Shown here in pieces: positions 57,454-64,000 of a stretch of 64,000 nt of DNA (the first letter of the stretch is position 1; each line of letters begins with the position of its first letter). Origin of the DNA: Harmothoe impar. Lineage: Eukaryota > Annelida > Polychaeta > Phyllodocida > Polynoidae. Location of the stretch: the NCBI GenBank assembly GCA_947462335.1, contig OX381710.1:26381772-26445771 (forward strand). The letters run 5' to 3'. The notes beneath the pieces are model-generated. The model ran no database searches and was not told the origin of the DNA. It saw only the letters and a program-made list of their open reading frames with translations. Position numbers and translations under genes: made by a program.

Positions 57454-60360
57454 CTATTTTACAATGTTTTTTATTCTTGTCTTGAAGACATGGATACTCT
57501 CCAGGTCTTGTACTCCTTGGCTCAACTCTTCCCAGAGGATCGATCCTCTATACAGGGGACCGCGTCGATACTTTTCACGTTTGGGCCTTTCAACTTTGAT
57601 TCGCGTCTTGTCATCTCCTCTGGTTCGATGTAGGCTTGGCACACAGTTTATAGGGTCAGCTGCGTGCCTGTACATTAGGCATAGGAGGTGTCTCTTCCTT
57701 CTTGGTTCCAGTCTCTCAACCCTGCATTTTCGATGCAAGTAGTTTGTTGACACATCTCCTACCTTTGTCCTAGTACATATCCTGAGACTGTTATTCTGTT
57801 TTGTCTGCAGTTGTCGCACCTTGCTAACTGGACCAGAGTCATATATGAAATCCCCATACTCCATACAGGGTACAGTTGCTTGTTTATGGATAGCTATGGC
57901 CCCTTCCAAGTTCATATATTTTCTATTAAATCTGAAGTTTGAAAGTTTGACGGATATCTGGTCATTCACATATTCAAGATGCCTTGTAAACTTTAAGTCC
58001 CTGTCCAGGATGATGCCCAGGTACTTGAATTCCTGAACCTCTCCCAATACAAGGCCATCCAATTCGAGTGTCAGCCCAGCTACAGTTGGGTTTTTTACAG
58101 TTGGGTTAAACCACATACTTTTTGTTTTAGACAGGTTAGGGCTCAATCTGTTCAGCTTACACCAGGAGTTCACTGATTCAATGTCATGTTGCATTCTGGC
58201 TTGTACTCCAATTGCTTCCTTGCCTCTGCTCAGTAGCACAAGGTCATCGGCGTAGAGGATGGCATGAGTGTTCTTTACTACTTCAGGCAGGTCGTTAATA
58301 TAGTAGAGGAATAATAGGGGTCCCAGGACACTGCCCTGCGGTACTCCATATTCCACTGACTGGGGCTGTGATCTCCGGTCATTGGCAACGGTGGTGCATA
58401 GCCTAGAGTCCAAATAACTAGCTATTAGTTTTAAAGCACATTTTGATAGACCATATTTCTTCAACTTCATTAGGAGCCGCCCGTGGTGGACGACGTCGAA
58501 CGCTTTTCTTACGTCCAGAAATGTTGCCATGACTACCTCCCCCTTATTACGTGCGCTGTAGAGAATGTTTACAAGTTCAAGGGTAGCCATAGCGGTAGAT
58601 CTATTTGGTAAGAAGCCAAATTGGTTGTCATGTATCAGGTTATGGGCCTCGGCATGGTTCAGCAGTTGGCGATGAATTACCTTTTCAATGACCTTACCAA
58701 TAATGGGCAATAATGTGATGGGTCTCCAATTCAGGACTGATGAACTGTTGCCTCCTTTGGGTAGCGCAACTATTGTACCAATTTTAAGAATATCTGGGAA
58801 GGCGCTGGTTCTTATACACTTGTTCACTAATGACAGCCACACTTCAGTGTTGCCAAGCATCGTGTCCTTAATCACATGTGATCTCATATCCTCAAGTCCA
58901 GATGACTTGGATACCTCCAGGTCTTCCACTATATACTTTAAGGATTCAACCGATATTTCATCAAATTCTAAAGCGTCTATATTTCCTACTAGAGGGTCTT
59001 CATTGGCTTCCTCATAGTCATCAATTGCTTGATATCTTCCATAGTTACCAGGTTCACCCACTAGAGGGGCGGCGAGGTTTGCACCGACTCCACTGAAGAA
59101 TTCATTCACATAGTTGGCAGTATCATCATAGGATATTCGTCCTCCAGTGTCTTCATCCACAAGGCTGATGATACTATTGTGATTTTTTCCCTTCCACAGT
59201 CTATTTAATTCGGACCAGAACTTTTTAGGATTTTTCCTATAAATTTCCAATTTCCCTTTTATGATTTTCGCCATGTTCTGTCGACCCCTCTTGTCAATGC
59301 TTTGACGTAGTTGACGTGCAGTTTTCAGGTAGGGGTTGTCAGCAATACCTCTGTAGTGGCAGGCTTGTTTTAGGGCACGACGTCGGTCCTTTATCATATC
59401 CCGGATGGTATCATCGACCCAGGGCCTGTCTTCCTCTGGGATGTTGAAGTCGCGGATAGGACACTCAGCATCCAGGTACTGAGTGATGGTCTCGATTAGT
59501 AGTGTTGCTAGGCCCTCGGTGTCCATTTCACGTAGAACATTCTCCGTAATGGTCCTAGACATCAGGTCAATTAAGTTATTCTTATTATAGTTCTTATAAC
59601 TTCTACCCGTGACCTTTTTCTTTTTGTGTTGATTTCTAACCTTTTTAAAAACCGCATAAATTGGGATGTGGTCACTCAGATATTCGTTAATGTTGCCTGA
59701 TGTGACAAACCTTCCCTTGTTGGTGTATATGTGGTCAATAGTTGTCGATCCCTTTTTGTGTAGTCTGGTTGAGCCGGTAGGGAGATGTTTAAGGTGGTGT
59801 TTACGCAGGAATCTCAAAGTCTTTTTGTATTTGTGGCTGTTGCGGTGTTTATAATCAACGTTCATATCTCCGCATATCCACACCTCCTTGTCGGCCATTT
59901 CACTCTGGGTTAATATGTCACTTAACTCCTGATAGAATGTCTTAACATTTCCTTTTGGGGGTCTATATACCGAGACAATTAGCCGGTGTTTACTGGTTGG
60001 TGAGGTTGTTGCTAGAACCAATACCTCAATATTCCTATTCACCTTACAGAGCGTGTCTAGGCGTTGCGTATATGGGGCATGTTTTGATGAGACAAAGCAA
60101 GCCACGCCTCCACCTTCTGTTTCATCAATGTCATGAAGGTGTGGGTCTCGATCCTGTCTGTAGATAACCATACTATCCATATGTACATTGTGATCCAGTA
60201 TGCCAGCATGGAGCCAGCTTTCACTTATACAGATGTAGTCCATGTTTCTGAATAATAAGTTATACTGCCAGATTTTATTACCAATGCTTCTCGAGTTATG
60301 GCAAAGCATTTTGAGTCCCTTTTCCTTACTCAACTCCTCGCCAGTCAAGAAAGAAGACAT
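57454..60360 (-). CDS. LINE ORF2: AP-like endonuclease and reverse transcriptase (968 aa)
   Basis: The endonuclease spans about residues 16-240 with all catalytic blocks visible: N22, E47 (SESWL), D165 and N167 (GDMNVD), D209 (TTIDH) and H231 (SDH). The reverse transcriptase spans about 520-790 with RPITLL (546), QFGFLPNRST (580), FLDVRKAFD (614), GVPQGSVLGPLLF (672), YADD (703, catalytic D705 and D706) and FKYLGI (778). The C-terminal part has the usual Trp-Glu-Leu motif near the end. No RNase H domain is visible. An in-frame TAA lies just before the ATG, so the start is well set. The protein nicks target DNA and copies the element RNA by target-primed reverse transcription. It appears intact. 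Confidence 0.9.
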   Translation of the reverse strand: MSSFLTGEELSKEKGLKMLCHNSRSIGNKIWQYNLLFRNMDYICISESWLHAGILDHNVHMDSMVIYRQDRDPHLHDIDETEGGGVACFVSSKHAPYTQRLDTLCKVNRNIEVLVLATTSPTSKHRLIVSVYRPPKGNVKTFYQELSDILTQSEMADKEVWICGDMNVDYKHRNSHKYKKTLRFLRKHHLKHLPTGSTRLHKKGSTTIDHIYTNKGRFVTSGNINEYLSDHIPIYAVFKKVRNQHKKKKVTGRSYKNYNKNNLIDLMSRTITENVLREMDTEGLATLLIETITQYLDAECPIRDFNIPEEDRPWVDDTIRDMIKDRRRALKQACHYRGIADNPYLKTARQLRQSIDKRGRQNMAKIIKGKLEIYRKNPKKFWSELNRLWKGKNHNSIISLVDEDTGGRISYDDTANYVNEFFSGVGANLAAPLVGEPGNYGRYQAIDDYEEANEDPLVGNIDALEFDEISVESLKYIVEDLEVSKSSGLEDMRSHVIKDTMLGNTEVWLSLVNKCIRTSAFPDILKIGTIVALPKGGNSSSVLNWRPITLLPIIGKVIEKVIHRQLLNHAEAHNLIHDNQFGFLPNRSTAMATLELVNILYSARNKGEVVMATFLDVRKAFDVVHHGRLLMKLKKYGLSKCALKLIASYLDSRLCTTVANDRRSQPQSVEYGVPQGSVLGPLLFLYYINDLPEVVKNTHAILYADDLVLLSRGKEAIGVQARMQHDIESVNSWCKLNRLSPNLSKTKSMWFNPTVKNPTVAGLTLELDGLVLGEVQEFKYLGIILDRDLKFTRHLEYVNDQISVKLSNFRFNRKYMNLEGAIAIHKQATVPCMEYGDFIYDSGPVSKVRQLQTKQNNSLRICTRTKVGDVSTNYLHRKCRVERLEPRRKRHLLCLMYRHAADPINCVPSLHRTRGDDKTRIKVERPKREKYRRGPLYRGSILWEELSQGVQDLESIHVFKTRIKNIVK

Positions 60361-61818
60361 GACGAACTTTTATTCCTCAGGCTTGTCGACTGTTGGTGGC
60401 AGTTTACTACACTAGGTGTGTTAACACCTTTACATATTGTTTCAATCCTTCGTACAAAACATATAAAACAGGGTAAATTGAACATCACAGGATGAGTGCA
60501 GACAAGTTCCTGATGCGCAGCTTGAGTGGGCAGGAGGAGTGATGCTGATCCAGTGGCCATAAGTGGCGTTGCAGGAGGCATCACAGGTGCAGGTGCAGTG
60601 CTGTAATTATTTTACAATCATACACAGGTAGGCCCAGCTGGTGATGAAGGGCCTAGTTTTCCTTGGTTACTTTATCAACCCAAGAAGGGTTAACTATGTA
60701 CTCGGCTTGGTTCTACTGTACTAAATAGTAGTATTAGGTTGTGCTTTGACCTAGCTGGGTGACGTCAATACAGCTAAGTTGGATTCTTGTACTTCTAGGT
60801 TTTAGATTAAGATAGGGCTCCCACACTATCTTTGTTTTAAGTATATAAGTGAGGTGTATACATGCATTTCTAATCTCCTGTTTGTATTAACCGGGTAATT
60901 CATATATATTCTGTATAGTAATACACAACTTTCTTGTTTTGTAACAATTCATATAAGTCTTTATTTCCAAACGGTGCATAACTATCATAATACGTGTAGT
61001 GCGGCGTCTTTGAATCGCAGACAACTTTTATGATAATTTGTATTCCAAAGTAATTATAACAAAAATAATCATAATATATTCCTCATCTTGCTAATGTTCG
61101 TTCCAGTAAGTCCAGATCGGTGAGATGACGTTTGGCTGCATTTTGAAGATGAGCACAACACTATATCCATGGTGGGCAGTCAGTGGTCAGTCTGTTACCA
61201 GACTTAGAAGTTAAGACACATTTATTTCTACCGGTAGTCTGTAGCCAGACTCAGTCAGCATGTAGGCCTAATATTCAATTGGAGTTTACACACTTGTTAT
61301 AGACCAACACCCTTGTGATTGACATGTATATATTTACACAATTATGGTCTGTTACCAGACACCTTAATGCTTTTTTAGTGTGCTTAAACATAGGTGTATA
61401 GACTCAGTTTTTTAGTACCGGTCTATCAGCCACACACAGTACGTAACTCATGTGTATGTAGTATACAGTTCAAGGGCACGTGTTCCACAGACTATGTGGT
61501 ATATTATTATGCTAGTCTGTGACCAGACTTCAGCATGGAGTCTTTGATGTCCTTGGGGGGGGCGGGGGTGGGGGGGGGGGGGGGGGTGGTGGGTTACAGC
61601 TCATGGCACCACCCACCCCTTCCATGATTTCCATCATTGATGATCAATAGCATCAGTTACCAAATTTGTTTCAACTTGTTGACCTCTGATTGTCCTGGGT
61701 GGGGCCCATTGGCTAGGACTCCATCGTCTCTAAAGCTAGTCTGTGACCAGACTTCAGCATGGGGTCTTCTGTGTCACGTGAGGGGGGGGGGTGCGTACGG
61801 CTTATTGCACCACCCACC
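60361..61818 (-). other. 1.46-kb spacer between esterase-like ORF and ORF2
   Basis: This stretch has no long reading frame. It contains five copies of a 14-base inverted repeat, a G-run-rich duplicated segment and AT-rich sequence. It is unusually long for the gap between two LINE ORFs, so translation of ORF2 may need an internal start or a second promoter. Confidence 0.6.
61190..61752 (-). repeat. Five GTCTG-tetraloop-CAGAC hairpins
   Basis: Sites are 61190-61203, 61237-61250, 61347-61360, 61515-61528 and 61739-61752. All share GTCTG and CAGAC arms around four bases. In the sense RNA of the LINE the loops read GUAA, GCUA, GUAA, GUCA and GUCA (GNNA). The fifth arose from the fourth through the local 224-bp duplication. 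Confidence 0.8.
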
Positions 61819-61960
61819 CTATCCATGATTTCCCTCATTGATATTTTTATCAATAGCATCAATAACCAGTTTTTTCAACTTGTTGATATCCGATTGTCTT
61901 GGGTGGAGCCCATTGGCTAGGACTCCATCGTCTCTCTGATACCCTTTAGACGAGGTATAC
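61511..61960 (-). repeat. 224-bp tandem duplication of the esterase ORF 3' end
   Basis: GCTAGTCTGTGACCAGACTT recurs at 61511 and 61735, and the following sequence, including a G-run and the final codons of the esterase-like ORF, is repeated with about 15% divergence. The outer copy (61511-61734) is not translated in frame. Confidence 0.8.
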
Positions 61961-62457
61961 TTCAGAGTGAACTTTTCCAGGTAGGGCGTCTTGACACTCG
62001 CTCTGTTATTCAGTTTCATGATGTGCTTATTGACGTTTATGACAGTACCATCCAGCCTGGCCTGCTGTACCATGTTGCATTCTGCACTGTTATGTAGTCT
62101 AACATTCATGTTATAAATGGTACATATTATTACCGGTATGCTCACACTAACATTGTTCATGGAGTCGACTAGGGTGTCAAAACAACTGGACAAGTTGGTA
62201 ATACCCTCTTCCAGTGTTGCATATTTTGGAGTTACCATGCCCGTTGATTCATCACGTTTGATCAAGTTATTGATACCTACGCTTATGTACACAGCACTTG
62301 GCGTACGGTCTTGAATATCGTTCAGTAGCTTAACAGTCAGGGTTTCGACGACAGCGCCTGGTATGGTTTCCATCCTGGTTACTCGTGGGTATTCCCGCGG
62401 AATCACTGTTTTGAGGTGTGTCATACGACCATCCGTATAGAGCCATACTCTATCCAT
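61819..62457 (-). CDS. LINE esterase-like ORF (SGNH-hydrolase fold, probably inactive)
   Basis: The 212-residue frame has the SGNH layout: VWLYTDGR (residues 4-11) where the GDS nucleophile block is expected, YISVGINNL (57-65) at the GxND block, and ANGLHPRQ (181-188) at the D-x-x-H block. Catalytic Asn63 and His185 are present, but Ser is Gly10 and the triad Asp is Asn182. The fold may be kept for binding rather than hydrolysis, or this copy is degenerate. The frame is open upstream for only about 10 codons before the ATG, so the start at 62457 is likely. In CR1/L2-type LINEs such domains are part of ORF1; here a 337-nt gap separates it from the NADAR ORF. Confidence 0.65.
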   Translation of the reverse strand: MDRVWLYTDGRMTHLKTVIPREYPRVTRMETIPGAVVETLTVKLLNDIQDRTPSAVYISVGINNLIKRDESTGMVTPKYATLEEGITNLSSCFDTLVDSMNNVSVSIPVIICTIYNMNVRLHNSAECNMVQQARLDGTVINVNKHIMKLNNRASVKTPYLEKFTLKYTSSKGYQRDDGVLANGLHPRQSDINKLKKLVIDAIDKNINEGNHG

Positions 62458-62794
62458 CTCTAAGATGACAGTCGGGCAATTATTGACGTATTAATTCCTT
62501 ATGAAACTGTTTTAAATGCTGGCGATGCCACGTCTCGTGGTGTGTTTTGTTGCGGGCGGATATGCGCTGGTCATCATACTGCCTTTGTGCCGGCCGGTTA
62601 CCAGCTGCGGTCGGGTCAAAAACTAGGTCGGCATAAGTAGGTCATGTTATCCGGCGCTTGCCGCGCTCCTATTTTGATACGGTACTTGCCGGGTAGCGGG
62701 TTATACATGCGCATCTGAGTGTGGACAGCCTTCAAATATGTGTTCTGGCGGTGTATAAGAGTGGCTACTTTAAATAACTAGTTGCTTGGGTTTT
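62458..62794 (-). other. Gap between NADAR ORF and esterase-like ORF
   Basis: 337 nt without a supported frame. It may be a true intercistronic spacer or a former coding linker that has lost its frame. Confidence 0.5.
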
Positions 62795-64000
62795 TTAATT
62801 CAGTTTGCCATGGCGTATATCATCTCGGATTTCCATGAGTATTACACCCAGATAGTTTCTACCACTGTAGTAGCCTTTGGTGTAGCATTCATGATTGTAC
62901 ACTTCTCCTCCTCCCCAGAAAAAGTCCGGGCATGCGAAGATCAGATCCTGTGGGAAGGTTGCAAGTAGTTCACTACGGTTTTCATCATTCATAGTAAATT
63001 TTATCACTTGTACTTCCTTCATTGTAGGTAGTTCTATGCCACGCCATGTGGGTATTTCCTTGATCCTTTTTCCTTCTTCAAAGGCCATGGTTCCACTTGG
63101 TGCATTCAGTATGGCGTCTTGAAGACGACGGCCTCCTCCGTTGTGCTCACATTTGATACTTTGGAATAGGTGCTCAGTACTTTTGTATGGCCGACCTTTG
63201 TACATGATTTCCTGCATATGGATTGAGCTGAGTGTACATGCTTCTCCAGTAAATGTAATTCCTGCTCTGGTTTCTTGCTGTAGAATTAATCCTTTCTTAG
63301 GAAAATCTTTGTTACCCCACCTTGCGGCAGCTGCCCCACCGGGGGGTCCTTCAGTTGTCGGGGTCGATTCAACATTCTGGTTTTGATTTGGAGTCTCTGG
63401 GGGTCTTCTAGGGCTGGTGCTGCCTCCTGTCTGTCTGACGAATGGGGCTGATGTTCCATTGGGTGGTCTGGGTAGCCATGGTAGTTTTACAAATTTGTAA
63501 CCCACTGGGGGGGTCAGGTCAGGTGGTAGGGTGTCCAGGTCAGGGTATGGTTGTTCATCTATCATAAGTATGTCCTTTCTTACTATAGCTGAGTGCTGTT
63601 TAGAGCGACAGTAGTTTACTATCAATCTAAGTCTATAGTTTCTTTTACGTGTCTCACTGTCTTCATCCGGGTTTACATAGACCTCCTCCCATCCATCTAG
63701 CTCCTTCATGCCCCATTTTGCCCTAAGTGTAGCACGTCTCATTTTTATGGTAGTGAAGCAAATAAGCATGGTTCTTGGACCTTTTTGGTAGTTTCTTCTA
63801 TCAAGCCTAGTGACTAGTGAGAGGTCTCTGCTGTCGCATTCGATTGACAGTGCCCTTAGCATTTTTAGTGCCATCTCCTCATCTCCTCGTGCTGAGTTAG
63901 TCTCCTCTATACCATCAACTCTCACATTTAAGTGTCTAGGTGACTTTTCACTATGTTGTTCATTTTCCTGGTTGCTTGGTATATTAATTCCAGCCCCCAT
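62795..64000 (-). CDS. LINE ORF1: RRM-like RNA-binding protein fused to a NADAR domain
   Basis: At least 401 residues; the ATG is the last codon in the window, so it may extend further. Residues about 23-105 (HLNVRVDGIEE..., FTTIKMRRATLR) resemble the RRM of L1-type ORF1 proteins, and 106-152 (VYVNPDEDSETRKRNYRLR, then IDEQPY) its C-terminal domain. A Pro/Thr-rich linker follows. Residues about 250-397 match NADAR (YbiA/DUF1768): YKSTEHLFQSIK (E276, K283), W319-R320, KF (334-335), DFFWGGG (D359, W362) and GRNYLGVILMEIR (G380, N382, R392). The usual LVEA glutamate appears as F355. NADAR proteins act on ADP-ribose or related N-glycosidic bonds. Fusion to an RNA-binding ORF1 suggests action on the element's RNA or on cellular nucleic acid. 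Confidence 0.75.
   Translation of the reverse strand: MGAGINIPSNQENEQHSEKSPRHLNVRVDGIEETNSARGDEEMALKMLRALSIECDSRDLSLVTRLDRRNYQKGPRTMLICFTTIKMRRATLRAKWGMKELDGWEEVYVNPDEDSETRKRNYRLRLIVNYCRSKQHSAIVRKDILMIDEQPYPDLDTLPPDLTPPVGYKFVKLPWLPRPPNGTSAPFVRQTGGSTSPRRPPETPNQNQNVESTPTTEGPPGGAAAARWGNKDFPKKGLILQQETRAGITFTGEACTLSSIHMQEIMYKGRPYKSTEHLFQSIKCEHNGGGRRLQDAILNAPSGTMAFEEGKRIKEIPTWRGIELPTMKEVQVIKFTMNDENRSELLATFPQDLIFACPDFFWGGGEVYNHECYTKGYYSGRNYLGVILMEIRDDIRHGKLN

Larger units (their letters stand above)
56909..64000 (-). mobile_element. CR1/Jockey-group LINE with three ORFs, 5' end outside window
   Basis: On the minus strand the order is ORF1 (RNA-binding region plus NADAR), an esterase-like ORF, a spacer, ORF2 (endonuclease plus reverse transcriptase), a short 3' UTR, AATAAA (56930-56935) and a 14-base A tail (56909-56922). 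The A tail and lack of LTRs fit target-primed insertion. At least 7.1 kb is present. ORF1 and ORF2 have no internal stops, so the copy is young or its reading frames are conserved. Esterase domains in ORF1 proteins are known from CR1/L2-type elements; a NADAR domain is not something I can place in any described LINE. Confidence 0.8.

Noticed and set aside
60345..60584. 79-codon frame overlapping the start of LINE ORF2
   Set aside because: It shows no domain and overlaps ORF2 in another frame; probably spacer sequence.
1..64000. CRISPR arrays, operons, integrons or prophage
   Set aside because: No regularly spaced direct repeats, no prokaryotic gene layout; exons, introns and a LINE show this is animal DNA.

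Overview
The window is animal nuclear DNA: small exons with GT/AG borders, introns of hundreds to thousands of bases, a non-LTR retrotransposon, many short inverted-repeat elements and long C/G and ATT runs. It is most likely an invertebrate (deuterostome or lophotrochozoan). I cannot name the species. No prokaryotic features (operons, Shine-Dalgarno sites, CRISPR) are present.

Left third (1-17,600, plus strand). Four phase-1 exons (841-5765) form the C-terminal part of a gene that starts before the window. After 8 kb of repeat-rich DNA, exons between about 14,210 and 17,573 encode a seven-transmembrane, receptor-like protein. Its N-terminal exon region is disturbed by a 58-bp duplication of a splice acceptor and by an apparent one-base slip in an A7 run.

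Middle (20,320-36,257, minus strand). Two unrelated-looking, unrecognised, largely disordered proteins are encoded: a 692-codon open exon, and a two-exon gene of about 619 residues whose splice phase and acidic/basic coiled coil match across a 4.3-kb intron. The stretches between genes hold repeats, several carrying X-box (RFX-type) palindromes.

Right third (44,910-64,000, minus strand). Spliced exons encode a C-type lectin-like transmembrane receptor with a cytoplasmic ITAM, but the lectin-domain exons lie in a permuted order. Next come broken pieces of two related envelope/fusion-glycoprotein-like sequences (51,633-55,279), interrupted by TTAA-flanked insertions, one of them a 1.8-kb composite with nested small elements and tRNA-like repeats. 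From 56,909 to the window end lies a CR1/Jockey-group LINE read leftwards. It has an ORF1 joining an L1-ORF1p-like RNA-binding region to a NADAR domain, a separate SGNH-esterase-like ORF lacking key catalytic residues, a 1.46-kb spacer with repeated small hairpins, an apparently intact endonuclease-reverse transcriptase ORF2, and an AATAAA plus A-tail.

The most novel item is the NADAR-bearing LINE ORF1. NADAR-family proteins are known for NAD/ADP-ribose chemistry, including removal of ADP-ribose from nucleic acid bases, so a retroelement carrying one suggests a nucleic-acid modification or defence-evasion role. The second is the ITAM lectin receptor. All exon models come from reading splice signals and frames by eye. 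No homology search was run.
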